DNA of 64,000 nt from Coniochaeta sp. PMI_546 (taxonomy: Eukaryota > Ascomycota > Sordariomycetes > Coniochaetales > Coniochaetaceae): the NCBI GenBank assembly GCA_021432605.1, contig MU271150.1:620001-684000 (forward strand), written 5' to 3'. The position numbers and the translations under genes are program-made. Position 1 is the stretch's first letter, and each line of letters starts with the position of its first letter. This document shows positions 21,025 to 31,969 of this stretch, in pieces. The notes beneath the pieces are model-generated. The model made no database searches. It worked only from the letters and a program-made list of their open reading frames with translations, and was not told the origin of the DNA.

Positions 21025-21562
21025 CTAGTTATGCCTGTGGCGGATCGACTCGGGGATCTCGGCGACGAGAGAGCGGCCGCCGCGGAGGGCCAGGACGAGA
21101 TGGAGCGTGGCACCGCCCTCGAGTGCGTAGTCGCTTGCTGTCTTGTCGTCGACCCTGTTGTGTACCACTGGAGTTAGCTCTTTCTGCTCATTCGCGTGTC
21201 GGCTGGATGAAAGGAAATGGAAATAGCTGGTGTAAACTAACATTTGCTTGCCGCCGTAGATGAGGCGCTGTTGGACGGGTGGGATGCCTTCCTTCTCCTC
21301 GACCTTCTCTTTGATCTGCGCAACCTAAAGGTTCAGACGGAACGGTGAGCTGGCTGTCTCAAAATGGCATGGAGGCGAACCAGGGCGCGGCGCAAAGAGG
21401 TGATATGGGGCGTGGAGTAGGTACCTTGTAGTCGCTCTCAATGTCGAGCTCGATTTCCTTGCCCGTCAGGGTCCGTACTCTACAAGAAGGAGCAGAGTCA
21501 GAAGCTGAGACAGTGAGGGAGCAGGGCAATATGTAGGTCACAGAAGCTCACTTGATCAGCAT
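21025..21562 (-). CDS. RUB1: NEDD8/Rub1 ubiquitin-like modifier precursor
   Basis: Ubiquitin-like protein attached to cullins. Exons 21562-21552, 21479-21425, 21324-21242 and 21154-21025 (introns 72, 100, 87 nt) give 92 residues. The product starts [18 protein letters not shown], contains [20 protein letters not shown] and ends its folded part with HLVLALRGG. Ala at position 72 (LALRGG, where ubiquitin has LRLRGG) marks it as NEDD8 rather than ubiquitin. Sixteen residues ([16 protein letters not shown]) follow the Gly-Gly and must be removed by a processing protease. The first coding exon is only 11 nt. The frame continues to look coding after the stop. Confidence 0.95.
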
Positions 21563-22069
21563 GATGGGCGAGTTGTGGGCGTGGATGGAAAGTTTGGCGA
21601 GGTTGACAAAGGAGGACTAAAAGTGGAAGGGCAAACACCCCGTAACTGTGCGACACGGCGAAGAGGTCAATAACGAGCCTCGTGGTAGGAAAAAGTTCCC
21701 TGTTATGATCTGTCGTATAGAGTAAACAGCTGGCGAGATTCAAAGTACGTAGGTGGCAGGCGTGACAGGTGAACGCGAGAGGCAGCAACGAGGAGGGGTG
21801 GTGGGGTAGATGCCGTGCTTATCGGAGATAAGTGATCAAGCTGTCAATGATCTGTAGGAGACGTTTTGACGGCAAAGTACCTAGGTATCGCCAACTTCAT
21901 CCGTGATTTACAGGTGGAAGCTCACAGTAAGAAGCCAAGGAACTATTGGTAGACGTCATTCGTATTATTATACAGTTGTATTCAACCTTTCCGGCTCCTA
22001 AAACATACAGTGGAGATTTCACATCTCTGACAGTCGACCGCTAACCCCTTGCTACTCGACATACACTCC
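21563..22069. promoter_or_regulatory. NEDD8 promoter and PHB2 3' region
   Basis: About 0.5 kb between the PHB2 stop and the NEDD8 start, both on the minus strand. No other gene or site recognised. Confidence 0.4.
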
Positions 22070-23132
22070 TCACTTGGTGCTATTGTTGCCCAAGTCCTCA
22101 AAGACGTTCAGGCCAAGTCCCTCCGAGTCAAGCATCAGCCTGTTCTTACCTCCGGCCTCCTGGATGAGACCAGCAATAGCCCTGGCGTTCTCCAGCTTCT
22201 TCAGCTCCAAGTACGCAGCGTTCCTCTTGATGGCGTCACCAATCAGCTCGGCAGACCGAGCCTCACCCTGCGCCCTAACAACCATCGCCTGCTTCTCTTG
22301 GCGGGCCTTGTCGACAACGAAAGCCGCGCGCTGGGCGTCCTGCTGGGCAACCTGCTTCGCCTCGACGGCGGCTGTGAATTCGGGGGAGAAAGCCAAGTGC
22401 TGAGCTTCGCGTTAGTGACTGTCCCATACCGGGAACATGCGAGTTGTGTGACATACCGTAAGCGAGACATCATCAAGCAAGATGTTGAACCGCGCAGCTC
22501 TCCGAGCAAGGTTCTCGCGCACAAGTCTGGCAACCATCTCACGCTGTGTAATCAGCTGGCTGGCGTTGAACTGAGCCACAACACTCTTGAGGACCTCATT
22601 GACAATAGACGGCAGAACACGCTCATCGTAGTCAGATCCTAATGTGCGGTAGATCTGCGGCAGGGCGGACACCTCGGGCCTTGAGAGGACACGGCAGTTG
22701 ATGTTGACCATCTGCAAATCCTTGGTTCCGGTAAGGGACGACACGGTTCTCGGCTTCGCTCGGACATCATAGATGATAGGCGTCTCGAACCAGGGGATCA
22801 TGAAATGTGTGCCTGCGAACAAGATCCGTCAGTAAAGGTGAAAAGAACTGTCCCGTGTAGACCGTGGCAAACGCACCTTCTCCGAAGATCTCCTTGCTCA
22901 CACCCGTTGTCCTCCGGTACTTGATAGCCCTGTGACCACCATCGACGTTGAATAGACCATTCTGGACAAGCCAGAAGCCACCAGTAAGTAGTACCGCGCC
23001 TACCACACCAGCAGCAATCCTGGGAGTGCCCGGCATGCCACCGCGGAAGCCGCCTGGTCCGCCGGCGCCCTTCTGGATCTGTCCCTGTATCCGGTTGAGG
23101 TAATCCTGCATCGGATTCCGATTCGACGCCAT
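22070..23132 (-). CDS. PHB2: prohibitin-2
   Basis: Partner of Phb1 in the ring complex of the mitochondrial inner membrane that supports m-AAA protease and cristae. Exons 23132-22877, 22812-22457 and 22399-22070 (introns 64 and 57 nt) give 313 residues, the usual Phb2 size. It starts [20 protein letters not shown]; a single membrane segment lies at about 38-58 ([20 protein letters not shown]). The SPFH/PHB domain follows ([20 protein letters not shown], then [16 protein letters not shown]) and a long C-terminal coiled coil ([17 protein letters not shown]). The Gly-rich GGPGGFRGG segment before the membrane helix is typical of Phb2 rather than Phb1. Confidence 0.96.
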
Positions 23133-23875
23133 CTTGAAGATATCTGTGTGAGTAGCGCTGGGGCACTACGGTCGGATACGTGGATTGCTGGATTGCTTGG
23201 TGACGGCTCGGAGTGGTCGTCTTGCCTTTCCAAAGCTTGGGATGGAGCTTCGTCTTCGAAAATTGACCCACAGATGGACCGTGCACGTCTTGAGCCGCCA
23301 GGTCACGTGACATATCGGTACGTACCGAGCAGTGGGTCAAGAGCGCATAGGACGAAAACGGCTGGCTTTCTACATCAAAAGCTCCATAGTCAATTTCCAT
23401 ATGTATCACCATCACGACCTCCGAACTACAATTCTGTTGCGCAACCGCCTTCAACCACGTGCTTTGCTTCGAAACATAGTGCAACCATTCTGGCGATCTT
23501 GGATATTACATTACATCTGCGAGATCGTGTGGTATCTTTCTGCAGGTGGAATCTTTGAGGGGCTCAAAGCAAAGCTGCAAGTGGAAGAACAAAGCCGGTG
23601 TTTGGCTGTTTGACAACATAATAGCTTCAAAGTGTTGTATCCTTAATTGTATTCACCCCCAGAGCTCGTGTTTGTTTTCCCCGGTGCCACTGTCTCGTGA
23701 CGATTCGCTCTTAGTCGCTGCCTTGCCTTGGCTATTCCTTCCGTCGTCGACAGCCGCCCCGAACTTGACCACACAAACTGTTCAGGCCCAGGCGCACACT
23801 ATCCCCAAAGACGACACTGGATTATTGCTCCTAGTTGAGCTTTGCGGCGCCCATAAAGACTTCCAACCCTCCAAG
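23133..23875. promoter_or_regulatory. divergent PHB2/RNA15 promoter
   Basis: About 0.74 kb between the two starts. The forward frame of RNA15 is open well upstream of its ATG but has no coding character there. No specific site recognised. Confidence 0.4.
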
Positions 23876-24859
23876 ATGTCTACCAGACCACCATCCCGCG
23901 TGGTGTTCGTGGGGAACATTCCCTATGGTCTATCAGAAGAGCAGATCAGTGACATCTTCAGCCAAGCTGGCAAGGTGCTCAACTTCCGCCTCGTCTACGA
24001 CCGTGAGACCGGACGGCCAAAAGGGTTCGGGTTTGCAGAATACCCAGATTCAGGTTCGTAGTTGGCCTCCTCCTCTGCACAATACACTCCTGTACCACTT
24101 CATCTCTCTAACCACACTTCGCACCCTCCAGATTCCGCCGCCTCAGCAGTAAGAAACCTCAACGACCACGAAATAATGGGTCGCAAACTCAGAGTCGACT
24201 TCTCCAACGAGGGAACAGACGACAACGACCGCGACGGTGGCGGCCACAATCAAAACAACCCCTCCACAAACGGCAACGGCCACCAAGCTTCCCATCAGCC
24301 CGTCTCCCTCCCACCTCTCCCTCCAGGCAAGGAGCTTCCCCCGGGCGTAACCTGCACAGACGCCATCAGCCGCACCCTGAACACCCTCCCACCGGCTCAA
24401 CTCCTCGACGTTCTAGCTCAGATGAAGCAGCTCGCCACCACCGACCCGGCTCGCGCGACCCAGCTCCTCACCCAAGCACCCCAGCTCAGCTACGCCATCT
24501 TCCAGGCCTTGCTTCTCATGGGTCTCGTGTCGCCCGAGGCCATCAACTCCGTCGTCGACACGTCTGCCGCCCCGCCGCCTCCCCAGGCCGCCCCACCCGT
24601 CCAACAGCAGCAGCCCCAGGTCCCGCTGGCAGGCTACCCCGGCTACCCGCCCGCCTTCACGAACACCCCGCCCGTGCAGGTCGGCGGCTACGCCCCTCCG
24701 CCGCAGGTCCAGGCTCCGCCACCAGCGCCAGTCGCGCAGGATCCGGCTGCCCTGATGGCGGCCGTCATGAGCCTCCCGCAAGAGACGATCGACCAGCTTC
24801 CCGAAGCCGAGCGGGCGCAGGTGCTGGCGCTCCGGGCGAGCTTCGGCGGCCAGCGCTAG
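23876..24859 (+). CDS. RNA15: cleavage stimulation factor 64-kDa-like protein (CstF-64/Rna15)
   Basis: RNA-binding subunit of the mRNA 3'-end cleavage machinery (CF IA/CstF). Exons 23876-24053 and 24132-24859 around a 78-nt intron give 301 residues. One RRM at about 8-85 with RNP2 VFVGNIPYG and RNP1 KGFGFAEY; the intron splits it just after RNP1. After a Gly/Asn-rich linker comes the hinge domain that binds Rna14/CstF-77 (TLNTLPPAQLLDVLAQMKQL to LSYAIFQALLLMGLV). A Pro/Gln-rich linker leads to the conserved C-terminal three-helix module (SLPQETIDQLPEAERAQVLA) that binds Pcf11-type factors. Domain order matches the family completely. Confidence 0.93.
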
Positions 24860-25540
24860 GGGCCTTTCTGAGGAACGGTCGGACGATTCGGGAAGTGGTG
24901 ATGTTTTAGAACCGAGTGAGGAGGATACAGGGCAGACGGAGGATGTCTTTTAAAGGCACAGGAGCTTCGGGAGCTTCGAAGAGGACTAGGGCGTTGATTA
25001 TGCAGAAACGTCGCTTGCGTCCGGTTTCGCCGTAGCAGGGCTCAAATTGTACATAATTGGCAGGCATTCGGCATGGGACAGATGCCTTTCTGCTGGAAAA
25101 GGGACTCTGGGCGGCTGCTTGCTCAGGGTTGGTACTCAGGTCAAACCCTTCCCCTTATCACCTGATTGCTCAGCATGGCAGGAAATAAAATCGATGATTT
25201 CACATGTCAAATCTTCCGTGGCCTAAGTCTACTATCTTAAGAACGTTATGCGTGACAGTGAACCGTCTCTTTATCACTTCTGGGGATCTAGAGCTATAGG
25301 CCATGAGTCCAACGTGTGCTGCAGCCGATATAGCTACTATATACACATGTTTGCTCCAGCACGAAGAGTACGCTAACCCGAAGATACTGCTCATGATTGC
25401 TCGGGTATGCACATATACCGGCTTTTATGAAAGAACTCCCGCCGCCCGTGTTCAATCTCCAGAAGCGCACCAGCCAGGCGGTCAACCCTCGAGATATCGT
25501 CTTCTCGTCAGGATAAAAAACGCAATGCCGCAATCAACGC
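24860..25540. other. convergent 3' region of RNA15 and MNR2
   Basis: About 0.7 kb between stop codons; no gene, RNA or repeat recognised. Confidence 0.5.
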
Positions 25541-28150
25541 CTATACAATCCCATACACCCGCTTAGCAATCAGGTAGCACGCGATACCAAACGCGAACAA
25601 TCCACCAGTGATGGCGATGAACCATCTCAGGTCTTCCTCGTACCCCTGGCCGGGCACCCAGACGTTCATGCCCCACAGGCCGGTGATGATGTTCATGGGC
25701 AGCACGATGGTGCCCAGCACGGTAAGCCTGCCGAGGACGTCGGCCGTCTGCTCCTGCCGCTCGTTCATGCGGATGTTGATCTGAGCGAGGTAGTTGGCGT
25801 GGGAGCGGGCGAGGATCCTGGTTCCCAAGGTTAGCGATTTTATCCAAGTACTTAGCAGTCGGGGAATGGAGAGGGGGCATTACTTCTCGTAGTGACTCAG
25901 ATTCGCAGTCATGGTCACAATATGATCCTGGATATCGCCCAGATACAACCCGATCTCGGACCGTGGCGCCACCTCCCAGTGCTCGTTGCACCGCTTCGCG
26001 AACCCCTTGATGACGTCCGCCTTGTTACCCAGCAGCCTGTACAGGCTCATGACCTTCTTCCGGCAGTCGCCCACGCGCCGCAGCATGTCACCGCCCGTCT
26101 GCTCGGGTGACTTCTCTGGGTCCCTCGGCTCCGCGTTCGGGTCGGCCGTCGACGAGTGCAGCTGCAGGATGGCGTCGTCGATGTTGTCGACCTCGTCCTC
26201 GATGTTCTGGATGAGCGGGAAGAACACGTCGGTGATGTCGTCGATGATGGCGTACGATATCCAGTCCGCCGACAGGATCATGTAGTCCTGCAGCTGCCGG
26301 ACGCGCCGCCGCACGTTGGCCGGGTGGGGCGTGTGGGAGAAGTGGAAGCTCAGGACGCCTTCGCGGAAGACGACGACGTACATGTTCACCGGTTCGAGGA
26401 AGTCCTCGTTGTTCTTGTCCTGCTCGAAGGTGCGGTAGTTGACAAAATAGTAGTGTCGGAAGAGTTCGACCTTCTCGCGCGCCTCTTGCATCATGATGTC
26501 CTCTGATGTGAGGGGGTGGATGGCGAAGGCCTTGGAGAGGACCTTCATCTCCTGCTCGGTGGGACAAAGGACGTCGAGCCACCAAACCGGCCGGTCGCCG
26601 TATCGTGGAGGCTTTGGTGATTTGGGGCTAGGTGCGTCCTTTGGCTTCTGTTGCGGAGACCTGACGTCGTTGGGTGACCTTGGGCCGGCAGGGGTCGGGT
26701 CACCAGAGCTCTCCTTGGACTTGGGAGCAGACCTGTTGTTCTCGTGGCCTGGTGACTTGATTTCCCTGCGGGCATCGAAATATCCTGGTGTAGTTTGAGC
26801 AAGAGACACCTCATGGCTCAGGGTCTTGGTGTCGCCGTTTTGTTGTCCCGTGAGAACCTGATGTAGCTCAGCAGCTTCGTCACGCTCGTCGTCGCTCTCG
26901 CTGTCGGAAGATTCAGACAAAATCGGTGGATCAGGAATGAACAATTCCTTGAAGCTCCCTCCAGGCTGGACGAGCTCCGAGATAGTTGAGCTGTGAATTG
27001 TGCTCTGAAACTCCTCGTTAAAGTAGGTAAAACGATAGGGTGCGTCCTCTTCTGTGCGATACCATCCCTTGTACGTCGGACGCAGCCTTCCGTTGATGAG
27101 TTGCGGCTCTGTGATCTTTTTCGCCCGTCGTTCTTCGCTCCGACCTTCCTTCTCGAATCTGCCCCATTCCTCAAGGATAGAGAGGTCAGGCCACCTGTGC
27201 CGCCTCCGGCGAGTTCTCATTCGGAATGCATTCGGATCGCGTGTGCGGAGGTCCTCTTCAGCAATCTCAGACATCCCTTCATGAGGGAAACAAACGTCTT
27301 CCTCCGCCTGCAAGGCGAACGTGTTCCTCCTTTCCAGCGGAGATTTCTGAGCGTTGCCGCCTTGTCCGCCGCTGCTACTGTCCCTGCGTACGCTCTCGCG
27401 CGGCGAATGCGAAATGTCAAGATCATTGCGTAGCATGACATCACCGAACGACATATCGGTGGGCCGCAGGGGAGGGCTCCCGGGGACTGACGGAGGATAG
27501 TTCACATTGTAGTTGGCGTCGTGTGGTGCGAATGGGCCAAGATGCTTCCTCCTGCTGCTGGCATGGCTGGAATTTCGGCGACTGCCCAGTCCAGCCCTCC
27601 ACGGCGCGTCGTTTGAGTTGGACCCATAGCCTCCAGATTCCATCGCCGGCTCAGACCTCATGCGCCCTGAGCTGGATAGCAAGGGGGCCCTTTCGTTCCA
27701 TTCATTGTTCTCGTCTCCTTCGTCCGGGCTATCACCGCGCAATACTGATTTTAGGCGGCTTGGGCTCGGCTGATATTGCTGCTGCTGCTGGAAGGAAGAC
27801 GAAGTTGGCAGAGTGGAGGGTCGGCGAGGCCTCAGAAAGGGGTTCTGCTCCCTGTGGTCCAGGAGGACCTCGCTCTCGAGACTGGTTTGGCTGTTGTTGA
27901 CGCCGCGTTGTGCGTAGAAATTCTCGCGAATCTCTTCCAAGTCCCCAGACTGAAGGCTATCGTGGCCTAGGTCGTCCGATGGCACAACAAACGACTTCCT
28001 CCTAGACTTCTTCTTCTTTCCACCGCGATGGTTCTTCCTTCTCCGGGGAGGGACGGCATTTAGCTGGGGACGAGATGTGGTGGCAGAAGTCGAACCTGAC
28101 GGCCCGTTCCCAGTCGCGCCACTTCCTATATCAGAGCGTACCGAGTCCAT
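25541..28150 (-). CDS. MNR2: CorA-type magnesium transporter (Mnr2/Alr family)
   Basis: Mg2+ channel of the CorA superfamily; Mnr2 works at the vacuole in yeast, Alr1/2 at the plasma membrane. Exons 28150-25884 and 25817-25541 around a 66-nt intron give 847 residues. The first ~400 residues are basic (KNHRGGKKKKSRRKSF) and then Ser/Pro/Asp-rich with a short Gln run. The CorA domain starts near residue 490 (RPVWWLDVLCPTEQEMKVL) and has the long helices leading to the pore. Two membrane helices end the protein, separated by the signature GMN at about 805-807. The long basic N-terminus and FEKEG..KKITEPQLINGRLRP stretch fit Mnr2 better than Alr1, but this is a judgement. Confidence 0.9.
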
Positions 28151-29278
28151 TGCTGGTATCTATATTCAATATCCCAAACGCTGTTCAGTGTGAATCAAGA
28201 ATGGCTCTCCAGGTTCATAGGGCGACGGGGCGGGTGCCAGGCTCTCAGATATTTGCTGCTGTGAAGCGGTAAATATGGTCAGAGGGTGAGTTTGCCAGCT
28301 CGGTTCTTCAAAATGACTGGAGAAGTTGAGGACTCGGATCTAGGCTTCTGTCACATGACCAGAAGCACTCCGCCCGATCACAACATACACTTATAAGATA
28401 TTGTGAGGATATTTGTACGTCGAATTCTTTTCTTTAGAAAGGTTGCGCTGGTGTTTTGATGTCACGCGAGAAAGGTTTGGCAACACTGACGAAGCCTTAG
28501 TGAAGTGTCAAAGCTTCCCCCCCAGCGGGCTTTCAGCGGTGATGTCAGCGGCAGCCCGTCGACCGCTGCCGATAAGACTTTTACTTGATTGGCCTATTCG
28601 GGTTGGACCCTTGGCGGAAGGTGCTAGCCCCCCCTGTCGAGATAGGGCCTTTCTCCAACAAATATACGTACCTTACCTTACCTTACCTAAGTCGTACGTT
28701 GGTCTCACGAAGATACCGTGATATTTTGAGTCTTTACCTTCTCCTATGACTGCTTCGCCTGAAAACACTTGGACATTACTGTAGATCTTTGTAAAAATGC
28801 CACGCAAAAGTAACCTTGTCAGAGCAATGGCTCATGTATGACGTATCAAAGTGGATAGAACGACGCGGAGGATATCCTGTGTAGGTCATATTTATGCTTA
28901 TTCCTCCCCATGATTTTGGTCTGTCAAAGGTACACCTGGTACACAACTCCTTACAGGTGCAACTCGGCTTGGAGGCACAAGCTTTGCGGTACTTCAACAT
29001 CAGTCGTACGAACAGGATGCCAAGCTGCAGTCGTAACATACCTTAGCCTGAGATAATGGGACCGACGAGTGGTGCCATCTGGATTCTGGACCAAAGGAGA
29101 CCAAAGGACGTTTCGGCCCCGCAGGGGAGAAGCTACTAAGTGAGGTATGAGGGGGCATATTGGTTCCCCTCACCAGACGACTTGTTGAACATTCGCAAAG
29201 CGACGATCCGCAGCTCCTGTCACAAAAAACACAGATTGTACGAGTCGAAGCTTCATCGTCAAGGAGTAATAATTTATC
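28151..29278. promoter_or_regulatory. divergent upstream region of MNR2 and the DUF3237 gene
   Basis: About 1.1 kb. An inverted repeat (CGGCAGC at 28549-28555, GCTGCCG at 28565-28571) and a short tandem repeat of TACCT (four copies, 28669-28688) are visible. No gene recognised. Confidence 0.4.
28669..28688. repeat. (TACCT)4 microsatellite
   Basis: Four tandem TACCT units, in the intergenic region. Short repeats of this AGGTA/TACCT type recur elsewhere in the window's non-coding DNA, for example near 61700-61760. Confidence 0.8.
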
Positions 29279-29846
29279 ATGGCCGAATTTCCTAAGCTCA
29301 TTCCCGCGTTCACGGTTCAGGTAAGCCGCGTACCAACTAGACCAATTCCCCATCGCCCTGACAAAGGTGTTGACCCCACGACAGATTCACATCCAACCCC
29401 CAAACCAAATCGGCACCCTCTCCACAGGCCCAGCACTCGTCCACCTGCCCTTCGTTGAAGAAGCCGGCTTCCTCAAGTCCGAGCCGGACTACCCAGTCAA
29501 GGTCGACGCCGTCTTCGTCCACGGAGCCGACTACATCAAGGTCGACAAGGACGGCAAGTATGCCCGTTTAGAGGTCCAGAGCACCCTCCGCGCGGCAGAG
29601 GGCGCCCTGCGGTACAACTACACCGGCACCGTCGACATGTCCAGCCCGGGAGGCAAGATCCTCCGCGGCGACGCGGACGCTGCCACCACCAACTTCGGCA
29701 ACGTCTTTGCCCAGCCGGTGTTCGAGACGGGCACGCCAGCTTTCCAGGCGTTGGAGAATAAGACCTTTGTGCAGTCTGGTCGGTTCATCATTGAGCAGGG
29801 CAAGCCTGTTGTTGTTGAGTACAAGATCAGCGAGGTTGCCAATTGA
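29279..29846 (+). CDS. DUF3237 family protein
   Basis: Exons 29279-29320 and 29385-29846 (64-nt intron, GTAAGC..GACAG) give 167 residues. The first exon reads MAEFPKLIPAFTVQ and runs straight into IHIQPPNQIGTLSTGP. The layout (early strand, YARLEVQSTLRAAEGALRYNYTG, GKILRG, then a FGNVFAQPVFETG segment and a final VVEYKISEV strand) matches the DUF3237 family, small beta-barrel proteins of bacteria and fungi with no established activity. No signal peptide or membrane segment. Confidence 0.75.
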
Positions 29847-30004
29847 TCTAGAAGCACGAACACCCCGACATTGAGTGGATGATCGAAGCATCTGAAGGGG
29901 TATCTTGCTCTCCTGTAACTTATCACGCCTTATGCTGTGATGCCGTTGAAAATATACATTCCACATGACATCGTGATTTGCCGTATATGCTGGTATAATG
30001 CTGC

Positions 30005-31509
30005 TCAAAAGTAATTTGGCGTGCCCGTCCTGTACTCCCCATGGGTACCAGGGAATGTGCCAGGCACCTCTGCAAGTGTCTCCTCATCTGAGCTTAACCC
30101 CTCGCCAACCTCATCACTTCGATCCGGAGGTGCTCTCATTGCTTCTAATGTCGCACTATCGAGAACTGGTGGCTGGAACGGCTTGACAGTGTGTATCTCC
30201 CGCCCAGACGGCATCTGCGCCAGCAACGATCCCGGAGCCGGTATAACCTGCGTGAACATCTAACAAGACGTTAGCCTCACTATGCCATTCTTCACTCACT
30301 TCACATAACAGAACTCACCGTATCATTCTGCTTAACCCACTTAGCCTCCAGCATCTCGACCACCCTCGTCTCCTCCAGCCTCCCCGCATCAGCCCCCCAA
30401 TTGACCCCCCTCTCAACCTTCCTATCCTCCCTCTTCTCGCTCCACCCCTTCCTCAACCTCCCCAGCCCAGTCTTCTTGCCCTCCTTACCAACCTCGATCC
30501 CCAACTCCCCCATAGCCGCCCTCAGCCACCCAATGGCATTGCCCGTCTGGCTCCCCAGCTCCGCATCCACCCCAAAGAACCGACACGCCTTGGCCCGACT
30601 CGTCTTCCGCAGGTCATCCAGGTACGACACGAACTCGGAGCTGACCCTCCCCGCGCCGGCCTGGTGCGCGCAAAGCGAGTGCGCCTGCGCCGCGTGCTCG
30701 GAGGCGGCTAGGCACAGGCGCGCGAAGAGGTGCGCCCGCACGCGCGGGATCTCGGGGGCCTTGTACATCCACTCCGTGTCGTGGGCGTTGCGGTCGGCTG
30801 CCGCCGCGGCCGGGTAGGGGTCGTCCTTGAGGACGGCCAGGAGGGTGGCTTCTGCCAGGGCCAGGGCGCGCTGGGCGCGGAGGGTGGAGGGGGATATGTC
30901 TGCAGGTACGGATCCGGATCCGGAGCCGGATCCTGGGGCGGGGGAGTTGGTGGTTTGGTTGGAGAGGTAATCGTAGATGGATGCTGCGTCGAGGAGGAGG
31001 CGGGTCGCGGTCGTTATGGCGACGGTGCGCTGTTCTGGGCCTGGCGGCGCGGTGGAGACGGAGTATAGGGGTTGGAGAGAGAGGCGGGCTTGAAGGGTGT
31101 ATGTGTTTGCTAGGGTACTCAGGGCGAAGGAGAGCTCGTGGGTGAGAGAGTGGATCTTTACTCGGGCGGGTTCTTTGCCTGGCACCGAGGCATCGGAGAG
31201 GGTTGGGCGCCACTCTATGGTTGGGGGAGTTTTGGTGGTGAGGCTGATAGCATGACCGCTGATGTATTTGTGGTTCAGGCCGGCGTCGAGGGCAAGGAGG
31301 TAAGGGAGGTATGTGTTTATACTTGAAGCCACGGAGGAGAGATTTCCGGGTTGTGATGTTGGAGGCAGCCGCTTGTGTGTCTTGAGGGTGTCCCTTACCA
31401 CGCCGCGATGCGTGCTGGCATTGAGTGGCAGAGATGGATGAGATTCACAGGTGAAGCTCGATGAGAATGAGAAAGCCGACGTGGTCGGAAGGACGAAAGG
31501 GTACGGCAT
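30005..31509 (-). CDS. palC: pH-response regulator protein PalC (BRO1-domain)
   Basis: Component of the ambient-pH (Pal/Rim) pathway that recruits ESCRT-III at the plasma membrane so that the PacC factor is processed. Exons 31509-30319 and 30259-30005 (59-nt intron) give 481 residues. It begins [17 protein letters not shown], characteristic of fungal PalC, and the BRO1-like helical domain covers about residues 1-400 ([17 protein letters not shown], then [36 protein letters not shown]). An insertion of Gly-Ser repeats (GSGSGSGS) sits in the middle. The C-terminal exon is disordered. Its promoter, shared with ALG6, contains PacC core sites. Confidence 0.92.
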
Positions 31510-31969
31510 AGTTCATCTATGTTGTTCTCCGGGGACTTTTCAGAGATAATACATGAGAGACCTCAGGGCTGTTGTGACAAGTCTAAAGAAAGCAGCTCGG
31601 TATCATGGTATGTGGTGTATCTCCTTGGCGGCCAAGACAACATTCCTCCACCACAACTCACTCTCGCTGTTTCAGACGCCGCACATAAGAAGAGGTACCA
31701 AAGTACCTTCGTCGAGCTGGTGAGATGGTGTTTTAGTGGGGGAGGGGTCGATTCCAAGTGACATCACCCTCTCCCGGTCTGTCAGCTGTTGCCGGCCTGT
31801 GCCAGGTACTTACCGAAGGGCCGCGGGGCTCCATAATTTATTTGGAGCTTCGGTGACAGCTCACGTCGCCAATTCGACCGTGCCGACGCGAATCGAACTA
31901 CGTATCGCGATCACGTAGGACTTGCTCAATGCGGCCAGCTCTGCCCTTAGCCTTCCAACAACGGTAACA
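31510..31969. promoter_or_regulatory. divergent palC/ALG6 promoter
   Basis: 460 bp between the two start codons, with three PacC-type cores (31624-31629 inverted, 31631-31636, 31801-31806). Confidence 0.5.
31624..31636. promoter_or_regulatory. inverted pair of PacC core sites
   Basis: CTTGGCGGCCAAG: two GCCAAG cores in opposite orientation separated by one base, 115-127 bp upstream of the palC ATG. GCCARG is the known PacC/Rim101 recognition core. A further GCCAGG lies at 31801-31806. Confidence 0.45.

Noticed and set aside
31861-31920. tRNA-like stretch with a TTCGATT-type loop on the minus strand
   Set aside because: No T-stem pairing, no anticodon arm and no acceptor stem could be built.
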